Assembly: GCF_049994355.1 (NCBI RefSeq)
Contig: NZ_CP188257.1
Span: 2,604,001 to 2,668,000 of the forward strand
DNA: 64,000 nt
Direction of reading: 5' to 3'
From: Angustibacter sp049994355
Lineage (GTDB): Bacteria; Actinomycetota; Actinomycetes; Actinomycetales; Angustibacteraceae
Shown: one piece after another, positions 41,540 through 50,744 of the stretch
Position numbering within the stretch: position 1 is the stretch's first letter
Layout: each line of letters opens with the position of its first letter
Notes under the pieces: model-generated
The model's input: the letters and a program-made list of their open reading frames with translations, nothing else
Database searches by the model: none
Told to the model about the DNA's origin: nothing
Translations under genes and position numbers: made by a program

Positions 41540-42169
41540 GTGAAGCTCACCCACCTAGGCCACGCCTGCCTGCTCGTCGAGACCGACGGCGCTCGACTGC
41601 TGCTGGATCCCGGCACGATGTCCGCGTTCGACGACGTGCGCGACCTGGACGCCGTCCTGGTCACCCACCAGCACCCGGACCACCTCGACGTCGCCCGGCT
41701 CGCCCCGCTGCTCGCCGCCAACCCCGGGGCCGCCCTGGTGGTCGACCCGGACTCGGCCACGGCGGTGCCGGACCTGCCCGCCACCCACACCGTGGCCCGC
41801 CCCGGCGACCGGCTGACGTTCGGCGGAACGGCGGTCGACGTGCTCGGCGGTTTGCATGCAGCGGTCTACCGCGACGTACCGGGCTGCACCAACTCCGCCT
41901 ACCTGGTCGGGGGCGGCGCGCTGCTGCACCCGGGGGACTCGTTCTTCGTCCCGGAGCAGGACGTCGACGTCCTGGCTGTCCCGGTGGACGGCCCGTGGCT
42001 CAAGCTCGCCGAGGCCGTCGAGTACGTACGTGCGGTGTCCCCGCGGGTGGCCGTGCCGATCCACGAGGGCGAGACCACGGACCCGGCCAAGTACGCGGGC
42101 ATGCTCGGCGCGTTCAGCCCGGCCGGTGTGGTGACCCGGCTGACCGCAGGCGAGCCCCGCACCCTCTGA
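41540..42169 (+). CDS. Metallo-beta-lactamase-fold hydrolase (UlaG-like)
   Basis: 209 residues. KLTHLGHACLLVETDGARLL opens the fold; THQHPDHLD is the HxHxDH zinc motif, followed by LHPGDSFF and VPIHEGETTD, which supply the later ligands. UlaG-like members are lactonases or RNA-processing homologues. In this catabolic island a lactonase step is plausible but not shown. GTG 41540. Convergent with the rhamnosidase, 14 bp between stops. Confidence 0.85.
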   Translation: MKLTHLGHACLLVETDGARLLLDPGTMSAFDDVRDLDAVLVTHQHPDHLDVARLAPLLAANPGAALVVDPDSATAVPDLPATHTVARPGDRLTFGGTAVDVLGGLHAAVYRDVPGCTNSAYLVGGGALLHPGDSFFVPEQDVDVLAVPVDGPWLKLAEAVEYVRAVSPRVAVPIHEGETTDPAKYAGMLGAFSPAGVVTRLTAGEPRTL

Positions 42170-42183
42170 GCACCGGTCCGCCC

Positions 42184-44820
42184 TCACGGTGCGGCCGTCG
42201 TCCAGCGGTGCGACCCGGCGCCGGCCGAGGCGACCCCGCCGCCCGGCAGCTCGACGGTTGCGGTGGTGCCGCCGGGCACGTCCAGGGCCAGCGCGAGCTC
42301 ACCGCCCGCGATCCGCCAGGTCACCGAGATCGTGCCGAACGGGCTGTCGTGCCGCGCCGAGGCTGAGGTCAGGCCTCCTCCCGGCTGCGGCCGCACCCGG
42401 AACGTCCGGTAGCCCGGCGACGTGGGCTGGAGCCCCGCGACGTACTGGTGCAGGAACGAGATCACGGCACCCTTGCTGTAGTGGTTGAGCGACTCGTGAG
42501 CCACCCCGTCGGCGTCGACCCCGTTCCAGCGCTCCCACACGGTCGTGGCTCCGCGCTCGACCATCGTCAGCCAGGACGGCTCGGTGCCCTGCTGCAGCAG
42601 CTCATAGGCGGTCGCCAGGTGACCGGAGTCGGCCAGCGCGGGGAGCAGCAGCCCGGACGACAGGAACCCGGTGCCCAGGTGACCGCCGGCCAGGACGACA
42701 AGGTCCACTAGCCGTTGTGCCACACCAGGTCGCAGCTCGTCGGGGACCAGATCGAACGCCAGCGCGCGCACATGCGCCGCCTGGGTCTGCACCCGCAACG
42801 ACCCGTCGTCGTCCAGGACGGTCGCCCGCCAGGCCTCCAGGGCGCCCGCGGCAACCCGCCGGTACCGAGCGACGACGTCCGGTGCCGCGCCGACCAGCTC
42901 GCCGACCAGGGCTGTCGTGCGCGCCGAGCGGTGCAGGTACGCCGTGGCCACCTCGGACTTGTCCGCGCCGGCGAAGGCCCGGAAGTCGGTGATCTCGGTG
43001 CCCGGCTCCAGCCACTCGCCCCAGTGAAACCCGGTGTCCCACAGGAATTTCTCGTAACCGGCCGGTTCTGGGCTGATCGCGACGCGTCCCGGGTGCCGGT
43101 GCTGCTCGGCGCGGTCGATCGCGTAGTCCAACCAGGCGGTCGCCGACGGCCAGCTCTCGCGCAGCAGGGACGCGTCGCCGTAGGCCTGGTAGAGCTCCCA
43201 GGGAGCGCTCACCACGACGTCGCCCCAGCCCGCGGAGCCGTTCAGCGCGCCGAGCGGGCCGTCGAACCCCTCGGACGGCGGGCAGGGCGACATGTTGGCG
43301 ACGCAGCCGTCCGCACGTTGGTCCAGCGCGACGTCCCGCAGCCACTTGCGGCTGAAGCCGAGGACGTCGTACAGGAACGCGGCGGTCGGCGCGAACACCT
43401 GCCAGTCCCCCGTCCAGCCGGCCCGTTCCCGCTGCGGGCAGTCGGTCGGGATGTCGCACACGTTGCCGCGCAACGACCACACGACGGCCTCGTGCAGCCG
43501 GTTCAGCCGGTCGTCGCTGCACTCGAACCAGCCCGTCCGGCGCAGGTCGCTGTGCACGACGACACCGGTGACGTCGTCCGCTGACAGCTGTCCCGGGTGG
43601 CCCTCCACCCGCACATAGCGGAACCCGTGGGTGGTGAACCGGGGCTCGAAGACGTCAGCCGGCAGCCCTGCGGAGACGACCTCGTCCACCTGCCCGACCG
43701 GCAGCGGCTCCGGGATGATCGGCAGGTTCACGTCCAGGTGAGCGGTGGTCAGGTCGCCGTCGGCGTCGAGGTGCTCGCCGTGCCGCAGGGTGATCGTCGT
43801 GCCGGCCGGCCCGAGGTGGGTCAGCCGCGTCCAGCCGTTGACGTTCTGGCCCAGGTCCACGATCTGCGAGCCGTCCGGCAGCCGGACGACCGACACCGGC
43901 CGCAGCTCCTCGACCCGGCGAACCGGTGGGGCGACCGGCGGCACGACCGCCACGTCGACGGCACGGATGACGCAGTCGCGCCACTGGCCGCCGAGATCGA
44001 CGATGTGGTCCGCGTGCACGCGTGCGTCGACCAGGCGCCGGTCCTCGCGCTGGCCGGCGATGAGGTCGGCGACCAGGACGTGCGACGCCGCAGTGCGCCA
44101 ATTCTCCCCAGTGGCTGTCAGGGTCGTCCACTCGTTGTCGCGCCTGGACTCGAGCTGCAGGCGCAGTGCCAGGTCGGTGCCGAACTGGTCCACTGCGCGA
44201 GGCATGCCGACCCGTCCGCGGAACCAGCCGTCGGCCAGCAGGACGGCGACGACGTTGCGGCCCGCCCGCAGCTGCTCGGACACGTCGTAGCTCTGGGCCT
44301 GCACCCGGCGTCCGTACTGGGTGTACCCGGGAGCCAGCTCGACGTCGCCGACGCGCGCACCGTTCAGGAAAACCTCGTACAGGCCCATCGCACTGACGTG
44401 CAGGCGGGCGAACTGCGTGGCCGGCGCGTCGAACGTCGTGCGCAGCCAGTACGCCGGACGGGCACCCTCCGGCGTGTCGCTCTCGTCCACCCCCACCCAG
44501 GATGCCGTCCAGTCCTCCTCTGCCAGCAGGCCGCTCTCGAGCAGGATCGGGTCGCTCCAGTCGCTGGGCCCGAGGTCGGTGACCACCTGTACCCGGGCCA
44601 GTGCCGACCGGCGCGAACGGTCGAAGCCGGGCACCGAGACGAGTGACTGGGCGTCGCCGGACACGGTGCCGGAGTCGTAGCCGTCGTCGGTGACCAGCCG
44701 AAAGGCGTCCTGACGGCTGGCGCCCTCGGGAAGCCACCAGGACAGCGCGGGAGCGTCGCCGCGGCCGAAGGGGTCACCGCCGACGAGGTCGACGCGCAGA
44801 CCGTGTGGGGCACCCGCCAT
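42184..44820 (-). CDS. Alpha-L-rhamnosidase, glycoside hydrolase family 78
   Basis: 878 residues, normal length for bacterial GH78. Domain order: N-terminal beta-sandwich (about 1-110), a carbohydrate-binding-like sandwich (YWLRTTFDA, GLYEVFLNGARVGD), Bac_rhamnosid region (DLGQNVNGWTRL, THGFRYVRVEG), the (alpha/alpha)6 barrel starting WSLRGNVCDIPTDCPQRERA with the catalytic Glu and GWTGDWQVFAPTA, then TTVWERWNG and LNHYSKGAV, and a C-terminal sandwich. No signal peptide: it removes terminal rhamnose from imported glycosides. Last gene of the ABC transporter operon, 12 bp after the ATPase. Confidence 0.93.
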   Translation of the reverse strand: MAGAPHGLRVDLVGGDPFGRGDAPALSWWLPEGASRQDAFRLVTDDGYDSGTVSGDAQSLVSVPGFDRSRRSALARVQVVTDLGPSDWSDPILLESGLLAEEDWTASWVGVDESDTPEGARPAYWLRTTFDAPATQFARLHVSAMGLYEVFLNGARVGDVELAPGYTQYGRRVQAQSYDVSEQLRAGRNVVAVLLADGWFRGRVGMPRAVDQFGTDLALRLQLESRRDNEWTTLTATGENWRTAASHVLVADLIAGQREDRRLVDARVHADHIVDLGGQWRDCVIRAVDVAVVPPVAPPVRRVEELRPVSVVRLPDGSQIVDLGQNVNGWTRLTHLGPAGTTITLRHGEHLDADGDLTTAHLDVNLPIIPEPLPVGQVDEVVSAGLPADVFEPRFTTHGFRYVRVEGHPGQLSADDVTGVVVHSDLRRTGWFECSDDRLNRLHEAVVWSLRGNVCDIPTDCPQRERAGWTGDWQVFAPTAAFLYDVLGFSRKWLRDVALDQRADGCVANMSPCPPSEGFDGPLGALNGSAGWGDVVVSAPWELYQAYGDASLLRESWPSATAWLDYAIDRAEQHRHPGRVAISPEPAGYEKFLWDTGFHWGEWLEPGTEITDFRAFAGADKSEVATAYLHRSARTTALVGELVGAAPDVVARYRRVAAGALEAWRATVLDDDGSLRVQTQAAHVRALAFDLVPDELRPGVAQRLVDLVVLAGGHLGTGFLSSGLLLPALADSGHLATAYELLQQGTEPSWLTMVERGATTVWERWNGVDADGVAHESLNHYSKGAVISFLHQYVAGLQPTSPGYRTFRVRPQPGGGLTSASARHDSPFGTISVTWRIAGGELALALDVPGGTTATVELPGGGVASAGAGSHRWTTAAP

Positions 44821-44832
44821 CGTCGCTCCGCG

Positions 44833-45630
44833 TCAGGCGAACATCGACGCGCGCGCTCCGGTGATCCACCCGACGAGCTGGTCGTTGTCCGTCTCGGACG
44901 TCGGGAGGTCGGCGACCTTGCGCCCGCGGTTGAGGACGGCGATCCGGTCGCAGACCTGCATGGCCAGCGGCAGGTTGTGGGTCACCAGGACCAGGGCGAT
45001 CCCCTGGTCGGCCATCCGGCGGATCAGGTTCTGCACCTGCAGCGTCTGCTCGTAACCGAGGGCGGCGGTCGGCTCGTCCAGCAGCAGCACCCCGTTGCGG
45101 TCGCCGGTGACCCGCGTCGCGCTGCGGGCCAGGGCCACCACCTGACGCTGCCCGCCGGAGAGCATCTCGACCGGCCTGGTCACGGCCGCGCTGCGGACGC
45201 CGAGCTGGTCGAGCTCACCCTGGGCGCGCCTGCGCTGGGCCTTGCGGTCCACGAAGCCGAGCCAGCCGAGGGGACCCTTGCGCAGCACCTCGCGCCCGAT
45301 GCTCAGGTTGGTCGAGATGTCCTGCGCGTCGACGAGTGCCAGGTCCTGGTAGACCATCTGGATGCCGGCCCGAGTGGCCGCTCCGGGCGAGGAGAAGACA
45401 GTCTCCTCGCCGTGCACCGCGATGGTCCCAGACGTCGGGCGGTGAGCGCCGGACATGATCTTGAGCAGGGTGGACTTGCCGGCGCCGTTGTCCCCGAGCA
45501 GCCCGACGACCTCACCCTGGCCGACGTGGAAGTCGATCGCGTCAAGGGCGCGGACGAAGCCGTAGTGCATGTCCACCGCGCGCAGGTCCAGCGCTGGTGT
45601 CGCTGCGGTGCTGTCGTTGTCGTGAGCCAC
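44833..45630 (-). CDS. Sugar ABC transporter ATP-binding protein (single domain)
   Basis: 265 residues. Walker A GLLGDNGAGKST, Q-loop VYQDLALVD, signature LSGGQRQVVALAR, Walker B GVLLLDEPTAAL, and H-loop VTHNLPLA. A one-domain ATPase of the fructose/ribose class (FrcA-like), unlike the two-domain RbsA. GTG 45630 has GAGG 9 bases upstream; GTG 45639, overlapping the permease stop, is the alternative. Pairs with the permease just upstream and drives import. Confidence 0.93.
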   Translation of the reverse strand: MAHDNDSTAATPALDLRAVDMHYGFVRALDAIDFHVGQGEVVGLLGDNGAGKSTLLKIMSGAHRPTSGTIAVHGEETVFSSPGAATRAGIQMVYQDLALVDAQDISTNLSIGREVLRKGPLGWLGFVDRKAQRRRAQGELDQLGVRSAAVTRPVEMLSGGQRQVVALARSATRVTGDRNGVLLLDEPTAALGYEQTLQVQNLIRRMADQGIALVLVTHNLPLAMQVCDRIAVLNRGRKVADLPTSETDNDQLVGWITGARASMFA

Positions 45631-45635
45631 GCCGG

Positions 45636-46721
45636 TCACCTCGTTCCCGTGTGCACGGACGCCTGTGCGGTGCTCACCAGCCGGTTCGACACCGCCGTGG
45701 AGATCCACTTCTCCAGGCCGAGCGAGGCCAGCAGCAGCACACCGGTGACACCGGTGCCCCAGAACGGGTCGATGCCCTTGATGGTGAGCCCGTTGGAGAT
45801 CGTGGCCAGGATCAGCGCACCGACCAGCACCCGAGGCAGGCTGCCGCGACCGCCGGCCAGCGAGACACCGGCAAGGGCGACCGCGGTCAGCGCGGTGAAG
45901 ATGATCCCCGGGCTGGCCGCCGGGTTCGCCTCGGTCACCACGGCTGTCGTGACCAGCCCACCGAGCGCGGCACAGCTGGCGCTGACGACGAAGCCGAGCA
46001 CCTTGTACCGGTCGCTGTGGATCCCGGAACGCCGGACGGCCTCGGGGTTGCCGCCGACGGCCATCAGCCGGATGCCGTCGCGGGTGCGGGTCAGGAACAC
46101 GGTTCCCACCAGGAAGACCGCGCCGGCTATCCAGACCGGAGCGGGCACGCCGACGTACCGCTGGGTGCCCATGAACGACAGGTCGGTCAGACCGGGGATC
46201 GTGTAGCCACCGGCGATCAGCGAGGCGGCCGCGGTGGTGATCGACAGCATGGCGATGGTCACCACGATGGGGTTGAAACCGCGCAACGAGATCAGGCCGT
46301 TCAGCACGCCGACCACGACGCCGACGACCATCCCGGCCACCAGCCCCATCCAGACGGGGTGGCCGTGGGTGAGCAGCCAGCCGCAGACGCACGCCGCGAC
46401 CGCGGCGGTGCCAGGGATCGACAGATCCAGAGCACCGCAGATGATCCCGACCGCCACCCCAGCCGCGAAGATCGCGGTCAGCGCGGCCGCGTTGGCGATC
46501 AGGATGGCGTTGTTCACGCTTCCGAAGTACGGGTTCGCCCAGATCGAGAACCCGATGAGCAGTGTCACCCACAGGACGAAGATGCCGCGGTCGCGGACGA
46601 AGATCAGGGCACGGATGCCAGCCGGGTCAGACGGCGGCTGGCTCGGCGAGGCGGGGGCGGTGGGCCCTGCCGGAGCAGGGGCCACCGCCTCGTTCGCCTC
46701 ACCGGGGATCGTCATGCTCAT
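45636..46721 (-). CDS. Sugar ABC transporter permease (RbsC/FrcC type)
   Basis: 361 residues, eight to ten predicted membrane spans after a Pro/Ala-rich cytoplasmic N-tail of about 40 residues. ICGALDLSIPG and NGLISLRGFNPIVVTIAML are typical of BPD_transp_2 permeases, as is GGNPEAVRRSGI in the cytoplasmic loop that contacts the ATPase. Three bases after the binding protein stop. Likely imports a sugar or glycoside, to be processed by the GH78 enzyme of the same operon. Confidence 0.93.
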   Translation of the reverse strand: MSMTIPGEANEAVAPAPAGPTAPASPSQPPSDPAGIRALIFVRDRGIFVLWVTLLIGFSIWANPYFGSVNNAILIANAAALTAIFAAGVAVGIICGALDLSIPGTAAVAACVCGWLLTHGHPVWMGLVAGMVVGVVVGVLNGLISLRGFNPIVVTIAMLSITTAAASLIAGGYTIPGLTDLSFMGTQRYVGVPAPVWIAGAVFLVGTVFLTRTRDGIRLMAVGGNPEAVRRSGIHSDRYKVLGFVVSASCAALGGLVTTAVVTEANPAASPGIIFTALTAVALAGVSLAGGRGSLPRVLVGALILATISNGLTIKGIDPFWGTGVTGVLLLASLGLEKWISTAVSNRLVSTAQASVHTGTR

Positions 46722-46724
46722 CGC

Positions 46725-47726
46725 TCAGCTGTCGGCAGTGATGATCTTCTGCGGCACGACCAGGACCAGACCGTTCGCCTTGGGGTCGGCCTGCATCTTC
46801 ACCAGGGTGTCGAACGACTGCTTCATGTCGTCCTGGAACTGCAGGGCCACGGAGGCGAAGACCGAGCCGGACTTGACGTTGGCCAGGACCTCGTCGTTGC
46901 CGCCGAAGTCGGTCAGGCAGGGCAGCTTCTTACCGGCCGCCTTGTAGGCGCCCAGAGCGCCCAGCGCGGCCTCGTCCGTGGTGCCCATGATGGCGTTGAT
47001 GCCTGGCTGTCCCTGCAGGGCGTTGCCGATGTCGGTCTGCCCCGAGGGCCTGTCCTTGACCACGATGGACTGCACGACCTTGGCGTTCGGTGCGGCCGCC
47101 TTCAGCCCGGACAGCGCGGCCGCCTCGAACTCGGCCTTGCCCGCCTGACCCGGCGTCGACTGGGCGAACAGCACCTCGGCGTTGCCCCCCAGCTTCTGCG
47201 TGATGCACTTGCCGAGCTGGTCACCGAGCGCGGTGCCACCGGCCGTGTAGTCGATGTAGTCGAAGGTGATTCCCGGCTGGGGCCCGGAGAACCCCCACTC
47301 CTCCGGCTTGCCGTTGACCAGGATCGGGATGCCCTTGGACTGGGCCGACTTGATCGTCTCGCCCATCGACTTGGGCGCGACCGCGATGACCCAGGCGGCG
47401 CCGACGCGGCCAGAGTCCAGCACGGCGTTGAGGTCCTGCACCTGCTTGTTCGGGTCGAAGTTGGGGTCTTGCACGATGACCTGCCAGCCCTGGGAGCCGG
47501 CGTACCCCTTGACGCCCTCGGACAGCCCCTTGAGGGCCGGCGGTGCCAGGGACAGGGGCGAGAAGACCAGGGTCTTCGGCAGCTTGGACGCCCCCGCGCC
47601 CGAGCCGGACGTTGCCGCGGACGAGGTGCCGTCGGAGGACGAACCGCACGCGGCGAGCAGCAGCGTCGTCGCGCCCATGGCGAGTACGGCCAGGGTGCGC
47701 GAGTGGCGCCGGCGGGGTGAGCTCAC
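46725..47726 (-). CDS. Sugar-binding lipoprotein (periplasmic binding protein type 1)
   Basis: 333 residues. Lipoprotein signal: RRRHSRTLAVLAMGATTLLL, then lipobox LAAC and a Ser/Gly linker. The mature domain has LVFSPLSLAPPALKGLSEGV and GIPILVNG as in ribose-type binding proteins, with GTTDEAALGALGAYKAAG in the second lobe. GTG 47726 has GAGGAG 6 bases upstream. First gene of the transporter-GH78 operon; operator B is 29 bp upstream. Ligand inferred to be a rhamnoside or a released sugar. Confidence 0.92.
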   Translation of the reverse strand: MSSPRRRHSRTLAVLAMGATTLLLAACGSSSDGTSSAATSGSGAGASKLPKTLVFSPLSLAPPALKGLSEGVKGYAGSQGWQVIVQDPNFDPNKQVQDLNAVLDSGRVGAAWVIAVAPKSMGETIKSAQSKGIPILVNGKPEEWGFSGPQPGITFDYIDYTAGGTALGDQLGKCITQKLGGNAEVLFAQSTPGQAGKAEFEAAALSGLKAAAPNAKVVQSIVVKDRPSGQTDIGNALQGQPGINAIMGTTDEAALGALGAYKAAGKKLPCLTDFGGNDEVLANVKSGSVFASVALQFQDDMKQSFDTLVKMQADPKANGLVLVVPQKIITADS

Positions 47727-47755
47727 GGGATCTCCTCGGATCACTGGGACCGGCA

Positions 47756-47780
47756 CTTTCACATCGTGAAAGTGACTTTC
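47756..47780. promoter_or_regulatory. Operator site B, double palindrome
   Basis: Two overlapping palindromes: CTTTCACATCGTGAAAG (47756-47772, 7-bp arms) and GAAAGTGACTTTC (47768-47780, 6-bp arms), giving three half-sites, 29 bp upstream of the binding-protein start. The second matches the island consensus exactly. The middle TCACATCGTGAAAGT also aligns with TCACATCATGAAAGT at site C. Strongest copy in the set. Confidence 0.65.
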
Positions 47781-47883
47781 TAACAGACTCATACGTTAGG
47801 ACGGCGGGAAGTGGATGTCTACGGTTTACGGCTACGTTTCGAACTCGTGACCCGACCGGATCCGGACGTACTGCACCTGTCGG

Positions 47884-48789
47884 TCACTCGCCCGGGCGGA
47901 CCAGGTACGGCGTGTCCTGGTACGGCGCAGCGCGCTCCTCGATCAGGTCATGCAAAGCCCCGTGACGCTGTGCCGTCTGCACGATCTCCCGGTAGTGCTC
48001 GCGCTTCTCGTGCATCGAGATCACCGAGGTCGACAGGTCGGTCCACTCGATCGCGCACGCGTCGGTCAGCCGCCCGCGCGCACCGCAGGTCGCGCACTCG
48101 ACGTCCCGGCCGGAGAGCACCACGACGTCGAGCCGGCACATCGGGCAGAGCCCCGGGGCACCGAGGTAGTCGGCGTCCTCCCAGGTGCGTCCGAGCTGGC
48201 TGGCCACGTTGTGCCCCAATGCTGCGGCACGAGCGACCGCCTGCTCGTCCAGGACGACGGACCGCGGCGTCCCGGCTCCGCCGACGAGCATCTGGTCGAC
48301 CACCTTGATGTGCATCGAGAAGGCCAGCGTGTGCATCACCGGCAGGGCCAGCGCCTTCCACTGCGGCGTCAGCGCCCCACCGCAGGCGATGAGACCCGCT
48401 ACTCGCGGCTTGAGCACCCGCTCGTCCACCCGGAACGGCACGGCCGGCTCCTCGCCTGCGCGACGGATTTCCAGCAGCGCCTCGATGATCGCCGCGTCTG
48501 CGTTGGGGCCGAGCAGCCGGTCCGCGAGCAGCTTCAGCCGCCCAGGGACCGACCGGCTGATGATCGGCGCGCTGACCAGCCAGGCGTCGCAGCCGACCAG
48601 GCGTTCCCAGAACCACCAGGCGTCGTCCGGCTCCTGCGGGTCAGGACCCGAGGGCAGCCGAAGGTCGTCCAGGCGAACCAGCTCGATCACGGCACCGTCC
48701 GACTCGGCGGAACGCAACGCCTCGAGCAGCAGGATCTCTGCGCTCCCGCCCGCTGAGCCGCAGGACAGGCCGAGCGTCAGACCAGCCAT
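47884..48789 (-). CDS. Flavodoxin-fold NAD(P)H reductase-like protein with C-terminal zinc ribbon
   Basis: 301 residues. The N-terminus TLGLSCGSAGGSAEILLLEA and WLVSAPIISRSVPGRLKLLADR (70-91) follow the NADPH-dependent FMN reductase/flavodoxin pattern; GLIACGGALTPQWK fits the next flavin loop. A C-terminal extension has four Cys as CPMC (215-218) and CATC (232-235), a zinc-ribbon or rubredoxin-like knuckle, which is unusual for this fold. ATG 48789 with AGAGGA upstream. Last gene of the five-gene operon from 52331; could feed electrons to oxygenases of the island. Confidence 0.75.
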   Translation of the reverse strand: MAGLTLGLSCGSAGGSAEILLLEALRSAESDGAVIELVRLDDLRLPSGPDPQEPDDAWWFWERLVGCDAWLVSAPIISRSVPGRLKLLADRLLGPNADAAIIEALLEIRRAGEEPAVPFRVDERVLKPRVAGLIACGGALTPQWKALALPVMHTLAFSMHIKVVDQMLVGGAGTPRSVVLDEQAVARAAALGHNVASQLGRTWEDADYLGAPGLCPMCRLDVVVLSGRDVECATCGARGRLTDACAIEWTDLSTSVISMHEKREHYREIVQTAQRHGALHDLIEERAAPYQDTPYLVRPGE

Positions 48790-48820
48790 CCAGGTGTCCT
48801 CTCGTTCCGTGGTGGGCGAG

Positions 48821-49771
48821 TCAGGCCGTGGGGTTCGACCGGTCGGGCCACGAGCTCTCCAGGCCGTGCACGAGGGCGACCATCGCCCGGTGCAACGGGG
48901 TGTCGACGCCGACCCTGGCCCCTTCCTCCGCGATGCCACCGTTCAGCACGTCGATCTCGGTGGGCCGCTGCGCGAGCACGTCCTGCAGCATGGAGGGCTT
49001 GTGCCAGAACGCCTCTTCGATGGCCTCCTGCACCGAGTCCGCCGGGTCGCGGAGCAGCTGGACCCCGGCCGCGGCGCACACCCGCAGGGCCTCCGCGACC
49101 AGCGCGTCCACCTGCGCGCGCAGACCGGGATCGGTGCAGACCTGGCCGACGGTGAGCCCGGTCAGTGCGGACAGCGCACTGGTCGCCGCGTTGAACACCA
49201 CCTTGGTCCACTGCGGGCCACGGGCGTCCGGCAGCGCGTGGGTGCGCAGCCCACCGGCGGTCAGCAGCTCGGCGAGCCGGGCGATCTCGTCCTCGCGAGC
49301 CGGGCTCGGCTCGAACGGACCGAACCAGGAGTCCCCCGGCGCGTCGTAGCGCACCGTTCCCGGTGCGGTGACCGCGCCGGCGGTGACGATGCTGCCGCGC
49401 ATGACCCGGGCCAGCACCTGCGCGACGACCTCTTCGTTACCGATCCCGTTCTGCACGCTGACGACTGCTGCGTCGGTCAGCGCGGCTCGTGCTGCCCGGA
49501 CCGCCGTACGGGTGTGCAGCGACTTGGTCGCGACGATTCCGAACTCGCACGGCGGCAGCCGTTCCGCGTCCGTGACTGCTCGCACCGCGGCGACGAAGTC
49601 GGCGTTTCCGCTGACCCGCAGCCCGTCACGCTCGATGGCCTCGACGTGCTCGGCCCACGGGTCGACGGCCCAGACCTCGACGCCGGGGACGCGGGCCAGG
49701 TGCGCGGCGTACAGGCTGCCGATGGCTCCGCAGCCGAGGACTGCGACCCGCACGGGCTGCTCGGCGCTCAC
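48821..49771 (-). CDS. 2-dehydropantoate 2-reductase (ApbA/PanE) family protein
   Basis: 316 residues. VAVLGCGAIGSLYAAHLA is the NADP loop; GIVATKSLHT and SVQNGIGNEE are family motifs, and WTKVVFNAATSALSALTG has the catalytic Lys and Asn. True PanE makes pantoate; here the catabolic setting (SDRs, GlcG-like, FMN reductase) suggests reduction of another 2-keto acid. GTG 49771 overlaps the GlcG-like stop by 4 bases. Confidence 0.85.
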   Translation of the reverse strand: MSAEQPVRVAVLGCGAIGSLYAAHLARVPGVEVWAVDPWAEHVEAIERDGLRVSGNADFVAAVRAVTDAERLPPCEFGIVATKSLHTRTAVRAARAALTDAAVVSVQNGIGNEEVVAQVLARVMRGSIVTAGAVTAPGTVRYDAPGDSWFGPFEPSPAREDEIARLAELLTAGGLRTHALPDARGPQWTKVVFNAATSALSALTGLTVGQVCTDPGLRAQVDALVAEALRVCAAAGVQLLRDPADSVQEAIEEAFWHKPSMLQDVLAQRPTEIDVLNGGIAEEGARVGVDTPLHRAMVALVHGLESSWPDRSNPTA

Positions 49772-50742
49772 CCGCTGGCCGCCTCACCGGCGATCCGGGC
49801 GCACGCCGTGGGATCGGCGCCGGCCACGCCGAGGCCGCCGACGACTCGGTCGGACACGACCAGGGGGACGCCACCGGGGGCGGCCAGGAAGGCAGCGGGT
49901 GAGAGCGAGCCCAGAGTCCCGGACGATGCGCCGAACAACGTTGTCAGCTCCGCGCTGGGCACACCGAACCGGGCCGCGGCGGAGGCGGTGGCCAGTGCGA
50001 CGTCGACGCCGGCGGCGACGGCGTCGTCCATCCGGTCCTGCTGGATGGGGTCTCCCCCGCGGTCCACGACGGCGACCGAGACCCGCAGGTCCTGCGCCTG
50101 CGCGAGGGCGATCGCCCTGTCGCACAGGTCGATCGCCCAGTCGAGCTCGTGCTGCGCACTGGCTCGCGGCGCCGGCTTCATGCCGAGGCTGTCCTGCGAG
50201 GAGACGACCAGGTCGCCGAACCGCTGCTCCCAGCGTGCGCGGTCGTCGCCGTGCTGCCCGACGTAGCCGGTGCCGAGGGCGTAGGCGATGAGCAGGTCCT
50301 CCGGATTGGCCGGCTCGCCGTCGGCGCTGACCACCTCCGGGGCGACCCCGGCCGGCAGGAAGGGGCTGACCGTGGCGCCGGAAGCCGCAAGACCGCCGAC
50401 CACGACGCCGTCCAGCAGGACCGGCATCCCGCCGGCTCCCGGGAACAGCGCCTGCGGTGAGGCAGCCACGAAACCCTGCGAGATCGGCGCGGGCAGCGTC
50501 GTCATCCGCTTGAGGTGCTCGGCGCTCGGAATCTGCTGGGTGGCAGAGATCCACGCCTTGGACCGCGCCCTGGTCATCCCACCCGGGCCGCCGTGGTCCA
50601 GCCGTGACGCGGTCACCAGAGCGCCGCTGGAGCCGACGACGGCCAGGCCGCCACGCAGCCCCAGCTGCTCGGCCTTGTCGACGGCCCGGGCAACCAGCTC
50701 ACGTGCTTGTGCCAGTGGCAGGTCCCGAGGGTGCACGCTCAT
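49768..50742 (-). CDS. Tandem GlcG/HbpS-like protein
   Basis: 324 residues made of two GlcG/HbpS (PF03928) domains. Unit 1 (about 5-150): ARELVARAVDKAEQLGL, AVVGSSGALVTASRLD, FPGAGGMPVLLDGVVVGGLA. Unit 2 (about 190-324): ELDWAIDLCDRAIALAQAQD, SVAVVDRGGDPIQQDRMD, AAPGGVPLVVSDRVVGGLGV. Single-domain members accompany glycolate, propanediol and aromatic pathways; HbpS binds heme. No signal peptide. ATG start, two bases from the SDR stop. Confidence 0.8.
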   Translation of the reverse strand: MSVHPRDLPLAQARELVARAVDKAEQLGLRGGLAVVGSSGALVTASRLDHGGPGGMTRARSKAWISATQQIPSAEHLKRMTTLPAPISQGFVAASPQALFPGAGGMPVLLDGVVVGGLAASGATVSPFLPAGVAPEVVSADGEPANPEDLLIAYALGTGYVGQHGDDRARWEQRFGDLVVSSQDSLGMKPAPRASAQHELDWAIDLCDRAIALAQAQDLRVSVAVVDRGGDPIQQDRMDDAVAAGVDVALATASAAARFGVPSAELTTLFGASSGTLGSLSPAAFLAAPGGVPLVVSDRVVGGLGVAGADPTACARIAGEAASG

Positions 50743-50744
50743 GC

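Noticed and set aside
45630..46572. A 579-residue ATPase fusion extending into the permease gene
   Set aside because: The extended frame upstream of 45639 is a shadow of the permease; the true ATPase starts near 45630.
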